This document shows, in pieces, positions 8,586 through 17,651 of a stretch of DNA of 64,000 nt; the stretch's first letter is position 1, and the number at the start of each line of letters is the position of its first letter. Source of the stretch: Atopobiaceae bacterium (lineage in GTDB: Bacteria; Actinomycetota; Coriobacteriia; Coriobacteriales; Atopobiaceae). The DNA is taken from contig JAFWIE010000081.1 of NCBI GenBank assembly GCA_017533825.1, positions 27,812 to 91,811 of the forward strand, given 5' to 3'. The translations under genes were made by a program, and so were the position numbers. The notes beneath the pieces are model-generated. The model saw only the letters and a program-made list of their open reading frames with translations. It was not told where the DNA came from and did no database searches.

Positions 8586-9560
8586 ATGCCGCGAACGATC
8601 TGTGCCTGCGTCGAATGGTTGAGTGAGGAGCAACGCGAACACATCCGCTCCGTCGCCTCCGGCTTGGGATTCCAAGTCGAATTCTTCATACCCGGGGAAT
8701 GGGATGCGGCAAAGAAGTGCCTGCAGCACGCCGAAGTCTTTTTCGGCCACTCATCCGGGCTGCTCGCCGCCGCAGGCCCGCAACTCCAGTGGTACTGCTG
8801 CACCTTCGCAGGCGTCGACCGATTCTGCAGCGACCCATCGCTCTTCGCCAATCCGGACTGTCTGCTCTCCAATTCGTCCGGCTGCTACGACGAGACCATC
8901 GCCGAGCACATGGTGATGACCACCTTCATGCTGTTGCGCCGCATCCCTGCCTACCAGCGCATCACGCAGGCGCGGAGTTGGGAGAACCAGCTCCCCATCC
9001 GCTCCATACGCGAGGTCAACATCTGCGTTCTCGGCGCGGGAAACATCGGGTCCGCGTATGCCGAGAAGGCCCTTGCCCTCGGCGCGCGACCCATCGTAGG
9101 CGTGAGCCGAAGCGGCCGGGCACGCGCCCCGTTTGAGCGCATCGTTGCCTTCGAGCAGCTCAACGAGGTACTTCCCTCCGCCGACGTCCTGGCCATGGCC
9201 CTGCCCGGCACGCCCGAGACAACGCACATCCTCGATGCCCACCGCATCGCCCTGCTTCCCGAAAGTGCCGTCGTCATCAACGTCGGCCGAGGCTCCGCGG
9301 TCGACCAGCCGGCACTCATCGCCGCGCTCGAGAGCGGACACCTCGGTGGAGCGGCTCTCGACGTGATGACGCCCGAACCGCTGCCTGTCGACGATCCGCT
9401 ATGGGATGCGCCGAACGTCTTCCTCACGCCGCACGTCTCGGGCAACATGACCATGGGCTGGACGCGCACCCGCTGCGTCGAGCTCTTCTGTGAGGACCTG
9501 CGCAACTACGCCGCTGGCCGCCCGCTCGAGCGCCTCGTCGATCGCACTCTCGGGTACTGA
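8586..9560 (+). CDS. D-isomer-specific 2-hydroxyacid dehydrogenase
   Basis: A 324-residue NAD(P)H-dependent D-2-hydroxyacid dehydrogenase, interconverting a 2-keto acid and a D-2-hydroxy acid. The nucleotide-binding loop is CVLGAGNIGSAYAEKA near residue 140. Catalytic Arg is in NVGRGSAVD, Glu in DVMTPEPLP, and His in FLTPHVSGNM, in the expected order. The N-terminal substrate domain is divergent. AAGAGGAGCTGAC precedes the start. The substrate is not evident. It lies just upstream of a tandem repeat and the small peptide gene. Confidence 0.9.
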   Translation: MPRTICACVEWLSEEQREHIRSVASGLGFQVEFFIPGEWDAAKKCLQHAEVFFGHSSGLLAAAGPQLQWYCCTFAGVDRFCSDPSLFANPDCLLSNSSGCYDETIAEHMVMTTFMLLRRIPAYQRITQARSWENQLPIRSIREVNICVLGAGNIGSAYAEKALALGARPIVGVSRSGRARAPFERIVAFEQLNEVLPSADVLAMALPGTPETTHILDAHRIALLPESAVVINVGRGSAVDQPALIAALESGHLGGAALDVMTPEPLPVDDPLWDAPNVFLTPHVSGNMTMGWTRTRCVELFCEDLRNYAAGRPLERLVDRTLGY

Positions 9561-9621
9561 CGACCACGCGCCGCAAGCCGACGACCACGGGCCGCAAGCC
9601 GACAACCACGGGCCGCAAATT
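9559..9621. repeat. 21 bp tandem repeat, three units
   Basis: Three adjacent units of GACGACCACGGGCCGCAAGC plus one base, with one or two changes in units 1 and 3, beginning at the stop codon of the dehydrogenase gene. They lie directly upstream of the promoter-like box of the first double-glycine peptide. The period is two helical turns. Confidence 0.9.
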
Positions 9622-9633
9622 CTTCCAATTATT

Positions 9634-9664
9634 CTGAGACACGAGCGGGATGGGCGCGTATATC
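9634..9664 (+). promoter_or_regulatory. promoter-like box conserved between the two GG-peptide genes
   Basis: CTGAGA (9634-9639), 19 bases, TATATC (9659-9664). The same arrangement, TTGAGA-19-TATACC, is at 37882-37912 before the second peptide. The following leader, AGCAAGCAAGAAAGCAACC, is identical in both. Confidence 0.55.
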
Positions 9665-9708
9665 TTGGCAGCAAGCAAGAAAGCAACCGAATGCAAAGGA
9701 GCAGTGCA

Positions 9709-9897
9709 ATGACGAACGACACCACCAAGCAGAACCCCACCGTCGAGGTCGAGTCCGGCAGCGAGGCCGAACTCAACGAGGAGACGCTCGAGCAGATGAG
9801 TGGCGGGAAGCGTCGCTTCGAGTTGAGGTTCATCCCCACGTGCAAGCCTGAGGAGCCCAGCGAGCCCAAGGACGGCGGTGCCACCGGCGGGTGGTAA
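9709..9897 (+). CDS. double-glycine leader peptide, copy 1 (bacteriocin- or RiPP-like precursor)
   Basis: A 62-residue small protein. Residues 1-33 look like a double-glycine leader: an acidic stretch, then ELNEETLEQMSGG, the recognition pattern of C39-peptidase ABC exporters. The predicted 29-residue core starts KRRFELRF, holds one Cys, and ends KPEEPSEPKDGGATGGW. ATG 9709 has AAAGGAG seven bases upstream; ATG 9691 would include the ribosome site. A paralogue at 37956 shares leader, core end and 5' region. No modifying enzyme or complete exporter is in the window. Family: inference. Reading frame and GG motif: seen. Confidence 0.75.
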   Translation: MTNDTTKQNPTVEVESGSEAELNEETLEQMSGGKRRFELRFIPTCKPEEPSEPKDGGATGGW

Positions 9898-9919
9898 GAG
9901 CATCGCAACAGGAAGACGT

Positions 9920-9955
9920 GAGCGGGGTGGCACGGTGCCGCCCCGCTCTTTGTTA
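9920..9955 (+). terminator. intrinsic terminator after the first GG-peptide gene
   Basis: GAGCGGGG and CCCCGCTC, with an inner GGCA/TGCC stem, are followed by TTTGTT. This is the most canonical plus-strand terminator in this part of the window. Confidence 0.8.
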
Positions 9956-9980
9956 CTCTCGGACCGTAATTCTTCGACCC

Positions 9981-12425
9981 TCACTCCTGCACCTTCATGG
10001 CCTCGGCCAGACCGACGCGACGGATGTGCCGTATGTGGATGACCGCAACCGCGACGTAGGCCACTGCACCGATAGCCACGACCTCCGCCATGAGAGCGGG
10101 CGCCACGTAAAGCTCGAGGTTGCCGGAGTAGCGATCCATCACGATACGCACAAAGACGTCACACAGCCAGATGACGAACGGTAGGCTCGCCACGAGGCTC
10201 GCAAGCACCGTCACCGTGATGGCGCGCACATAGAGCCGCTGAATCTCCCCGTTGCGGTAGCCAAAGACCTTCATGTAACTGATGTAGCGGCTCGAGCGAT
10301 CGATGACCGTCTTTGTGAGCAGGTACACCAGAATGAGGTAGACCGGCACGGCAAACGCCACGACCATGTCCATCATGTCCCCGAACGACTCTTCCATCTG
10401 CTCGGCAGAGCTTCCCATAGAGTCAGGCGTGATGTCGGTCGCGAGGTATCGTTGGTCGAGGTCCAGCGCCTCGTCGGACGCATAGCCCAAGAAGCGGTCC
10501 TCGTCCTCCCCCAGTAGCCGATTGAGCGCGCCCATCTCTAGGTAGACGTTCATGTTTGCCGAACTGCCCCAAACGCCGCTCACCTCGAGCTCATAGGTCT
10601 TGTTCGTGTACTTGTCAAAGAGCCTCAGCATGTCCCCGGGCTCGATTCGGCACTTCTGAGAGAGACCCGACCCCACCACCACGGCGCCATCGGACACGTC
10701 CACCCCATCCCAGTAGCGCGAGTCGTCGGCGATACCGTAGACGGTGACTTCCTCGGAGCTGTCGGTGACGACGTGCGCCACCTCGAACGACGCCGCCACG
10801 AACTTCTCGGCCTGCGCGATGCGTTCCTCACCGTTGTCCGTCGTGTTCACGGGATGCGCGTCCTCGTCCAAGTCCATGGTGCGCAACATCGCGCGTGCAT
10901 AGCCCACCATCCCCAGGTCCCGCATGGGATCGTCGGTCTGGAGCAACTCCTCAACCGAAGCGTAGGCCGCGCGTTCCTCCGCCGTACCCTCCAGCTCCAG
11001 CGGCGCCTTGAGCAGGTAGATGTGCTCTGCCACGACGTCGCTTCTGAGCAGGTCGGCGTAGTGCTCCACGAGCGGCATCAGGCACAGGCCAAAGAGCAGG
11101 AACAGGCTGCAGAACGCAATGCCAAAGAAGAGCACCACGAAGTGCGAAAGGTTGCGTAAGAACACCCGCAGCTGGAAGCGCCGAACGAAGCTCAGCCACA
11201 CGGGCAGCGGCAGCGTGGCACGACGACTGCGACTGGCTATCTCGCGCCGCAGGAACGCGAGCGGAGTGAAGCGCAGCTTGCGCGCCAGGCCTATAAGCGT
11301 GACCACCTCAAGCAGCGCGAACGGCACCGCCGTGGTGAGGACGAATACACGCTGGCTGAAGGTGTACTCATAGGGCGGCAGGCTGTACGAGCCGTAGTAG
11401 AGCTCTTGCATGGGCGTGCTCATGAACGTCAGCCCCACAACGTTGCCCACCGCACAGCCCAGCACCCCGATGATGGTGGGCAGCACCATGTAGTGCGCCA
11501 TGATCTCGCGCTTGCGGTACCCCGATGCAAGCAGCGTGCCGATGACCGCCGACTCCTGCTCGATGGTGGCGTTCGTAAGCACCACAAAGACGAACGCCAT
11601 GATCACCACGAGCAGCATGACCAGGACCTCCCACATGCCTTGGTCGCTCTCCACGTCGTCAGTGGCAAAGAAGATGGCCTTGTTGTCGAACTCGTAGTCC
11701 ACCAGATCCGTGAGCACCTCGTCGTGGTCGCCCAGCAGGTCCGCCATGTCGCGCTCGAAGTCGGTGCGCGCCGCCAAATCCATCGCACGGTCATCGAGAA
11801 TCACGTCGTAACGGTAGTCGCGCTTTGCGCCTGCCATGAGCTGGAATCCCTCTGGCGTCACGAGCGCCACAGTGAACGTGGTGGAGTTGAAGATCATGTC
11901 GGTGTTCTTCTCCATGAGGCACTCGTAATCCGAGACCGACATGATGCCGCACACCGTGACGTCGTGCCCGTTGACGGTCACGACGTCTCCAACGTGCACG
12001 TCATTGTTTGCGCACCACACACGATCGAGCGCAATCTGGTCCTCGGCCGCAGGCGCCTCGCCCTCGAAGTAGTAGCTGCGGTTGACGTCGACGCGGTTCT
12101 CTTGGTTGATCAGGCGGCAGTTGGTCGCACGCTTCTCACCTGCAACGAGCAGGGGCACATCGGCCGTGAAGTCCTCGTGCACGGTGCAACCCATCGCCTC
12201 GACCGCCTCGAGGGACGCGCGCGCCGCCTCGAACTGCGTGACGAAGTGGCAGTCCTCCACCCGGTGCCGCTCGTGCATGTCCTCCTGCAGGACTTGGATG
12301 CTGTATGCCGCCGAGAGAAAGCCCGAACCCATCATGATGGCAAAGAGGAACAGCAAGAATATGCCCAGGTACTTGCCCAAGTTGTGACGGAACTCGCGCG
12401 GAAGGCGCTTCGCAAGCGGAGACAT
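9981..12425 (-). CDS. FtsX-like ABC transporter permease
   Basis: An 814-residue permease of the MacB/FtsX class with two FtsX cores. An N-terminal helix (YLGIFLLFLFAIMMGSGFL) is followed by a large external MacB-like region, a first three-helix core around residues 260-390 (VLVMLLVVIMAFVFVVLTNA), a second external loop, and a final three-helix core (VAFAVPVYLILVYLLTK to the C-terminus). Such transporters act mechanically on envelope substrates such as lipoproteins, peptides or antibiotics. The gene starts 6 bases after the ATPase stop. With the upstream exported coiled-coil protein it resembles a tripartite envelope system. The substrate is unknown. Confidence 0.88.
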   Translation of the reverse strand: MSPLAKRLPREFRHNLGKYLGIFLLFLFAIMMGSGFLSAAYSIQVLQEDMHERHRVEDCHFVTQFEAARASLEAVEAMGCTVHEDFTADVPLLVAGEKRATNCRLINQENRVDVNRSYYFEGEAPAAEDQIALDRVWCANNDVHVGDVVTVNGHDVTVCGIMSVSDYECLMEKNTDMIFNSTTFTVALVTPEGFQLMAGAKRDYRYDVILDDRAMDLAARTDFERDMADLLGDHDEVLTDLVDYEFDNKAIFFATDDVESDQGMWEVLVMLLVVIMAFVFVVLTNATIEQESAVIGTLLASGYRKREIMAHYMVLPTIIGVLGCAVGNVVGLTFMSTPMQELYYGSYSLPPYEYTFSQRVFVLTTAVPFALLEVVTLIGLARKLRFTPLAFLRREIASRSRRATLPLPVWLSFVRRFQLRVFLRNLSHFVVLFFGIAFCSLFLLFGLCLMPLVEHYADLLRSDVVAEHIYLLKAPLELEGTAEERAAYASVEELLQTDDPMRDLGMVGYARAMLRTMDLDEDAHPVNTTDNGEERIAQAEKFVAASFEVAHVVTDSSEEVTVYGIADDSRYWDGVDVSDGAVVVGSGLSQKCRIEPGDMLRLFDKYTNKTYELEVSGVWGSSANMNVYLEMGALNRLLGEDEDRFLGYASDEALDLDQRYLATDITPDSMGSSAEQMEESFGDMMDMVVAFAVPVYLILVYLLTKTVIDRSSRYISYMKVFGYRNGEIQRLYVRAITVTVLASLVASLPFVIWLCDVFVRIVMDRYSGNLELYVAPALMAEVVAIGAVAYVAVAVIHIRHIRRVGLAEAMKVQE

Positions 12426-12431
12426 CCGGGC

Positions 12432-13193
12432 CTACCAGGTAAGCTCGCGAGCAGGCAGGAGATGCTCGTTGCGCACATCCTCGCCGATCTGGCCGTCACG
12501 CAGCCGCAGAATGTGGTGACTCATATGACGAATCGCATCGTTGTGCGTGACGATGACCATGGTGCATCCATACTCGCGGTTGACGCGCTCCATGAGCTCC
12601 AGAATCTCCTTGGACGTGTGGTAGTCCAAGGCCCCCGTCGGCTCGTCGCAAAGCAGGAGGCTGGGATTCTTCGCGAGGGCACGACCGATGGCGCAGCGCT
12701 GCTGCTGGCCGCCAGACACCTGGTTGGGAAACTTGCCCCGGTGTTCCCACAAGCCCAGCGAGTGAAGCAGGTCGTCCACAGGCAGCGGGCCGCGGGAGAG
12801 GTACTGACAGACCTCGATGTTTTCGCGTATGGTAAGGTCGGGCACGAGATTGTAGAACTGAAAGATGAACCCAAGCTCGCGGCGGCGGTATTCCACGAGC
12901 GCGCGGTCCTTGAGCTTGCAAATGTCCGTGCCACCCACACAGATGGAACCAGAATCGGCCGGCTCCAGGCCGCCCACCATGTTGAGGAAGGTGGACTTGC
13001 CGCTGCCCGAGGGACCGAAGAGCACACAGATCTCGCCCTTGTCGATGGTGCAAGAGATGCCCCGCAGGACCTGCGTGCGCGCCTCTCCCTCGCCGTAGCT
13101 CTTCGTGAGATCGCTGACGGAGAGAAACCCTTGCTGCAAATCGTTCTGCTCCTGCGCGCGCGGCTCCGTTCGCGCAACCGTGTTTCGTGCCAT
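12432..13193 (-). CDS. ABC transporter ATP-binding protein (LolD/MacB type)
   Basis: A 253-residue ATPase partner of the FtsX-like permease. Walker A is [11 protein letters not shown] near residue 59, the signature VSGGQQQR near 158, Walker [13 protein letters not shown] near 178, and the switch His in VTHNDA. The DEPTGALD wording is typical of the MacB/LolD branch. An N-terminal extension of about 25 polar residues precedes the domain. It lies between the fused methyltransferase/exported protein (ends upstream at 13212) and the permease, all in one minus-strand operon. Confidence 0.92.
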   Translation of the reverse strand: MARNTVARTEPRAQEQNDLQQGFLSVSDLTKSYGEGEARTQVLRGISCTIDKGEICVLFGPSGSGKSTFLNMVGGLEPADSGSICVGGTDICKLKDRALVEYRRRELGFIFQFYNLVPDLTIRENIEVCQYLSRGPLPVDDLLHSLGLWEHRGKFPNQVSGGQQQRCAIGRALAKNPSLLLCDEPTGALDYHTSKEILELMERVNREYGCTMVIVTHNDAIRHMSHHILRLRDGQIGEDVRNEHLLPARELTW

Positions 13194-13211
13194 AGCAAAT
13201 CGCCCCCGCCG

Positions 13212-15989
13212 TCAGCCAATGCGCTCGGTCTTGTAGATGAAGCGCACCGTGCCGTCCTGACCGTCCACCTTGCCGGCAAACGTGTCGTAGTCGGCGGCCG
13301 CCTCACGGAGGGCATCGAGTCGTGCGCTCGTGCCATCGAGGTCGGACTTGAGGTCATCGAGGGCGTCTGCAAGCTCGGCGATACCCTCGTCGTTGAAGGC
13401 GGCCAAACCACTCGCCAGCCTGTCCGACCCGTCTGCCGTCACATCGAGCGCCGATGTGAGCTGCTCGGATCCCTGTACGAGCGCATCGACGCCCGCAAGC
13501 GCCTGAGGTGCCGCATCGCCCACGGCACCAATGCCGTCCGCGAGCGTCTGTGCGCCACCCGAGGCCGCCGAGAGACCCGTCGCGACGCCTTCAACGCCCG
13601 CGCCCAGGTTTCGCGCACCTTGCGTCGTCGTGTCGAGTGCGCCAGAAGCAGTGCCGGCTGCCTCCGAAGCACCAGCAAGAGCCTCCAAGGCACCGTCCGC
13701 GTCAGCGACGATGGGAGCCAGCGTCACCGACGCGGCGTCAATCCGCTCGGCATCAGCGGCAAGGGTCGACGAAGCGTCAGAGAGGGTCACAACTTGTGCG
13801 TCAATCCCCGCGGGCGGGGTCGCGTCTATCGCCGTCACATGCGCTTGTGCGATGGAGACCTGCTCGCGCGCACCCTCGAGCGCCGCTCGCTGCTCTTCCG
13901 TAAGGTCAACGTCCTCGCTCGCAAGAAACGTGTCGAGCGCCTCCTGTGCAGCCGCAAGGTCGGTCGCAGCGGTATCGCGCTGTTCCTTTACCTGACCGGA
14001 GATGCCCTCGATGAGGCCTTGGGCCGTCGTCACGGCATCGCCCGCCGCAATCGTCGTCGCACGCGCGTCGTCCATCGCGGAGCGCGCGTCCGAGAAGCCC
14101 GTTCCATCCGCGCGCTGCCGAAGGTCGCTCACGAGCGATGAGGCGGTTTCCATGCCACCAGACGCTGCGTCGACAAGCTGGCGCGCCCCGTCGGTAGCAT
14201 CCGCGATTCCCGTCGCGCCATCCTTGAGTCCCCCCACAACACCCGAGGCCTCCCCCAGCTGATTTGCGAGAGTCTGTGCGCCGGACTTGAGCTGACCCAG
14301 CCCATCGGGCAGAGGGCTCAACGCCTCGCGCAGGGCACGTGCGCCACCGCCAAGTTGATCCGACCCGTCAGCAACCTGCCGGAGTGCGTCGCGCAGCGAG
14401 CCTGCTCCACTCACGAGCTTGTTCATGGCGTCTCGCAACTCATCGGTGCCGTCGCCGAAGTCGCCCAAGTCGCCCAGATCCAAGTCGCTTGAGTCCATCT
14501 CGCCAAAGAGCTCGGGCGTCACGATGGTGTAGATGGGATCGAGCACGAGCTCGCTTACGTCCGCCTCAATCTGCAGGTATTCGGGGATGTGGAGTTCGGC
14601 ATCCTCATCAAGGTCGAGGCTCTGGCGCAACCCCGGCGCCGCGTACCCGATGACCGCAAGCCCGCCCTTGTCGTCCACGAGCTTGCCGTTCTCGACGCTC
14701 ACGTTCCGAAAGACCTCGTCGTCCAGAAGCGCTGCCGTCAAGCACACGAAGGGCGTGTGGATACGCTCGTCCTTGCCGTCGATGGAGCGCACCTCTTCCG
14801 ATTCGTTCTCGTAATCGACGCGAATCGTCAAGTGGCCGGTCGCACCCGCCAAATCCTGCGGGTTTACCGCGGCGCCATCGAGCGTGTAGGCAACGCACAC
14901 GCTCACCGGCGGCTTTGCAGTGCTCGTTCCCTCGTAGGAGACGTCGTCGCCATCGGCCTCCCACGTCAGCGCACCATCGGAACCCGTCGTGAACGAGAGG
15001 TCCTCGTCACTGGGTACGATGTCCGCGAGCGTCGTACGGTCGGGAAGCTTGGCCGACGCCTCCGCATTGAGAAGCACGTCCTCAACCGTGACGCCGGTCA
15101 CAACACCCGAGGCGTCAGTGGAGACGTGCACGGTCTCGGACTTGTTCGCAGATGCCGGCGACGGAAGTGGGTTTGTCGCCAGGGCTAGAAAGAGAAACGC
15201 AGCGCAAAGACCGTTGGCGCTTCGGGTTGGACCCTTGCCGTCACGCTCCCGCGAGACACTCGGAGTGCGTCCCTCAGCGTCCCGTTGCGCCACGTCCCGT
15301 TCCCCGAGGTCCCGCTCGCCGAGATCCCGTTCCCCGAGGTCCCGCTCGCCGAGATCCCGCTGCGCCACCAGGTGCAGGCGGAACTTCTTCCGGGCCTGCA
15401 ACGTGATTGGCGTGAGGCCGCTCGACACACAAAAGGCACGCACCTCGTCAAGCGTATACGCCCTCACGTCTCCATGTCCGATGAGGTTGGCAAGGGGCAT
15501 CTTGATGTGGTTCATGAGCCACACGATGGGCGCGGCGGCCGTGTAATCCCTCAGCACGAGCCTGCCGCCCGGACGCAACACCCGTGCGACCTCGTCGAAG
15601 AAGCACTGGGGGCGCGGATAGTGATGGAAGCTGTTCGCACAGATAACGATATCGAAGCTTTCGCTGTCGAACGGAAGGTCCTCGGCATCGCCCACGACGA
15701 AGCGCGCCCCGTCGATGCCCTTCCGGTTCGCGACCTCGATCATACGGGGAGTCAGGTCAATTCCCGTGTAGTTCTTACCCGGCAGCTCGGAGGCCAGAAG
15801 CTCGATCATCGGGCCTGTGCCGCAGCCGACGTCAAGAAGGTCCTCGAAGTCGAAGTCAAGAAGCTCCCGGAGGATGGGCGGATAGTCGTCCCTGCACATC
15901 TCGTAGATGCCGGCTTTGTCGCCGTCGTACACCTCCGCTGCCTTCGTAAACTCACGGATTGTGAGCTCCTTGTACCGTGCGTCATCCAT
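13212..15989 (-). CDS. SAM methyltransferase fused to an exported xxxLxxG coiled-coil protein
   Basis: A 925-residue continuous frame. Residues 1-207 are a class I methyltransferase: LLDVGCGTGP (SAM loop), DLPFDSESFDIVICANSFHHY, LRPGGRLVLRD. Residues 208-237 are six pentads (VAQRD, four LGERD, VAQRD). Then comes a typical Sec signal, with basic residues, LCAAFLFLALA and cleavage-like ASA-N near residue 282, followed by a beta-rich part and a long region of LxxGxxxLxxG repeats (TIGR03057 type) ending FIYKTERIG. ATG 15989 has AAGGAG upstream. An internal GTG at 15293 could start the exported part alone. It is first in the operon with the ABC genes. Confidence 0.8.
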   Translation of the reverse strand: MDDARYKELTIREFTKAAEVYDGDKAGIYEMCRDDYPPILRELLDFDFEDLLDVGCGTGPMIELLASELPGKNYTGIDLTPRMIEVANRKGIDGARFVVGDAEDLPFDSESFDIVICANSFHHYPRPQCFFDEVARVLRPGGRLVLRDYTAAAPIVWLMNHIKMPLANLIGHGDVRAYTLDEVRAFCVSSGLTPITLQARKKFRLHLVAQRDLGERDLGERDLGERDLGERDVAQRDAEGRTPSVSRERDGKGPTRSANGLCAAFLFLALATNPLPSPASANKSETVHVSTDASGVVTGVTVEDVLLNAEASAKLPDRTTLADIVPSDEDLSFTTGSDGALTWEADGDDVSYEGTSTAKPPVSVCVAYTLDGAAVNPQDLAGATGHLTIRVDYENESEEVRSIDGKDERIHTPFVCLTAALLDDEVFRNVSVENGKLVDDKGGLAVIGYAAPGLRQSLDLDEDAELHIPEYLQIEADVSELVLDPIYTIVTPELFGEMDSSDLDLGDLGDFGDGTDELRDAMNKLVSGAGSLRDALRQVADGSDQLGGGARALREALSPLPDGLGQLKSGAQTLANQLGEASGVVGGLKDGATGIADATDGARQLVDAASGGMETASSLVSDLRQRADGTGFSDARSAMDDARATTIAAGDAVTTAQGLIEGISGQVKEQRDTAATDLAAAQEALDTFLASEDVDLTEEQRAALEGAREQVSIAQAHVTAIDATPPAGIDAQVVTLSDASSTLAADAERIDAASVTLAPIVADADGALEALAGASEAAGTASGALDTTTQGARNLGAGVEGVATGLSAASGGAQTLADGIGAVGDAAPQALAGVDALVQGSEQLTSALDVTADGSDRLASGLAAFNDEGIAELADALDDLKSDLDGTSARLDALREAAADYDTFAGKVDGQDGTVRFIYKTERIG
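15279..15368. repeat. 15 bp coding tandem repeat, six units
   Basis: Six 15-base units encode VAQRD, LGERD x4, VAQRD on the minus strand. The middle units alternate, so the plus strand shows a near-perfect 30 bp repeat. Gain or loss of units keeps the frame open. Confidence 0.93.
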
Positions 15990-16083
15990 CGTGCAGTCTC
16001 CTTCGGCAGAATTGCTTTCTGAAGTGATTATACACCATTTGTTAGGTACGGTTAACACTATGGAAGGGAGCTCTCATTTGCCT

Positions 16084-16364
16084 CCTGTCAAGAATCGAGC
16101 CTGCGGCAGATTGGGGAGGACGCTCCTAACAGAAATCGAGCTTGTGGCAGATTGGGGAGGACGCTCCTAACAGAAATCGAGCTTGTGGCACGACTTCTAA
16201 CGGAATCGGACCTTGCGGCATGCCACGAGGTCACTTTTCGTTAGAACTTCTGCCCCAAGTTCCGTTTTCGTTAGGCGGGGGCTCGGCGCCCTGCCCCAAG
16301 TTCCGTTTTCGTTAGGCGGGGGCTCGACACCCCGCGCTCTGCTACAGGGCCCGTATCTGTTAGG
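16084..16364. repeat. array of 26 bp boxes in two opposed orientations
   Basis: Consensus box CCTAACAGAAATCGAG followed by CTTGTGGCAG. Forward boxes are at 16084, 16125, 16166 and a weaker 16196; reverse boxes (CTGCCCCAAGTTCCG then TTTTCGTTAGG) are at 16250, 16291 and a diverged 16339. A further half box is near 16234. The main spacing is 41 bases. The array fills the space between the divergent genes at 15989 (minus) and 16461 (plus), which otherwise holds no gene. Confidence 0.88.
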
Positions 16365-16460
16365 CGGGTCCCACCGCCCGCGAACAACTCACTATCAAAC
16401 GAACATCGCGCACCTTGCGATACAATCAGCGTCAATCGGCCCACAAAAGGAGGAGAGAAG

Positions 16461-17249
16461 ATGATCCCCTATTACGTCGTGGACGCCTTCGCAGAGAAGC
16501 CGTTCGAGGGCAATCCCGCTGGCGTATGCGTGCTGGACGACTGGCTCGATGACAAGCTCATGCAGCTGATCGCCACAGAGAACCGGCTTTCCGAGACGGC
16601 GTTCGCCGTCAAAACCGCGCCAGGCTCCTATCTCCTGCGTTGGTTCACGCCCACGAGCGAAATCGACCTTTGCGGGCACGCTACGTTTGGGACATCGTTC
16701 GTTCTGTTTCGCTTCTATGAGCCTGAGGCCGACGTACTACGCTTTCACGCTCCGTACAAGGGCTATGACCTGACGTGCACTCGCCAAGAAGAGCGCATCC
16801 AGATGGAGTTCCCCCGCATCGCGCCCCAGCCGATCGCACTCAGTCAGCAGATGGTCGAGGCCGTAGGCGCCACACCCAGCGAGGTATTGGCCACGGAGCG
16901 CGACCTCGTTCTGGTATACGACGACGAGGAGACCGTGAACGGCATCCATCCGAGCATGGATAAGGTCGCGCAACTCGAGCACGGGCTCTCTGTCTACGTC
17001 ACGGCGCCGTCAGCGAACTGGGATTACGTAGCGCGCGCATTCTGGCCAAAGATTGGCATACCCGAGGACCCCGTCTGTGGATCCATGCAGTCCGCCCTCG
17101 TGCCATACTGGAGCGAGCGCCTAGGCAAACGCAAACTCGTCTGTCGCCAGACGTCAAAGCGGGGCGGCACGGTATGGTGCGAGGACACAGGAGACGCCGT
17201 GCTCATCTCTGGCACCGGCGCGCTCTACTTGCAGGGGCAGCTTCTGTAA
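16461..17249 (+). CDS. PhzF family epimerase/isomerase
   Basis: A 262-residue PhzF-like protein with the diaminopimelate-epimerase-like fold. Characteristic features are the opening YYVVDAFAEKPFEGNPAGVC, the catalytic Glu region TENRLSETAFAV, WFTPTSEIDLCGHAT, and the C-terminal half signature GIPEDPVCGSMQSALVPYW. Family members isomerise small hydroxylated or aromatic acids, but most are of unknown substrate. The start at 16461 follows AAAAGGAGGAGAGAAG. It is a single gene downstream of the box array and before palindromic element copy 3. Confidence 0.92.
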   Translation: MIPYYVVDAFAEKPFEGNPAGVCVLDDWLDDKLMQLIATENRLSETAFAVKTAPGSYLLRWFTPTSEIDLCGHATFGTSFVLFRFYEPEADVLRFHAPYKGYDLTCTRQEERIQMEFPRIAPQPIALSQQMVEAVGATPSEVLATERDLVLVYDDEETVNGIHPSMDKVAQLEHGLSVYVTAPSANWDYVARAFWPKIGIPEDPVCGSMQSALVPYWSERLGKRKLVCRQTSKRGGTVWCEDTGDAVLISGTGALYLQGQLL

Positions 17250-17366
17250 GTCGGAGCCCCTTTACATGCGGCGATTCACCACATCTGGGCTCCCCTTTGG
17301 GTGCCATCCGACGAAAAAACGCCTCGGGCAAGCGGTACGCTGGTTTCAGGCGTGCCTCCGTTGGAA

Positions 17367-17527
17367 TTAGTGCGGAAAATCGTCACTGGATTTCTACTCC
17401 AACTGGCCTTTTACCACATTTGATATCGATTTTCCACAGTGGATAAAATAGCCACTGTGGAAAATCGATATCAATATCGGTAAATTCCCAGTTGAGAGCC
17501 AAAGCGGACTACGATTTTCCGCACTTA
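17367..17527. repeat. 161 bp palindromic element, copy 3
   Basis: Same palindrome as copies 1 and 2 but a different subtype, with TCACTGGATTTCTACTCCAA in the left arm. It shares its left flank (CGAAAAAACGCCTCG, CGTGCCTCCGTTGGA) and right flank (CACAAACATCATACG) with copy 4 at 37488. The central words TTTTCCACA and TGTGGAAAA and the edge word TTATGCACA are kept. The gap 17250-17651 otherwise holds only the hairpin at 17580. Confidence 0.92.
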
Positions 17528-17579
17528 TGCACAAACATCATACGCCTCGGGATGCCCATACGGGCGCGCGAGCGACGAG

Positions 17580-17627
17580 TCAGGGGACAGCTCATGTGCC
17601 ATTCATGATAAATGAGCTGTCCCCTCA
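17580..17627. terminator. convergent hairpin between the PhzF-like and glutamine synthetase genes
   Basis: TCAGGGGACAGCTCAT pairs with ATGAGCTGTCCCCTCA (15 of 16 positions, 16-base loop). It lies at the 3' ends of two convergent genes. Confidence 0.6.
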
Positions 17628-17651
17628 CGTGAGTCGCCCCGAATCACGCCT

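Noticed and set aside
11406..14141. A 911-codon open frame on the plus strand
   Set aside because: It is antisense to the ABC permease, ATPase and exported protein, which have clear motifs and start sites. GC-rich codon use opens the opposite frame; its protein shows no known domain.
16084..16364. CRISPR-like array
   Set aside because: The boxes flip orientation, the filler between boxes is constant, the spacing is 41 bases with only a few units, and there are no cas genes.
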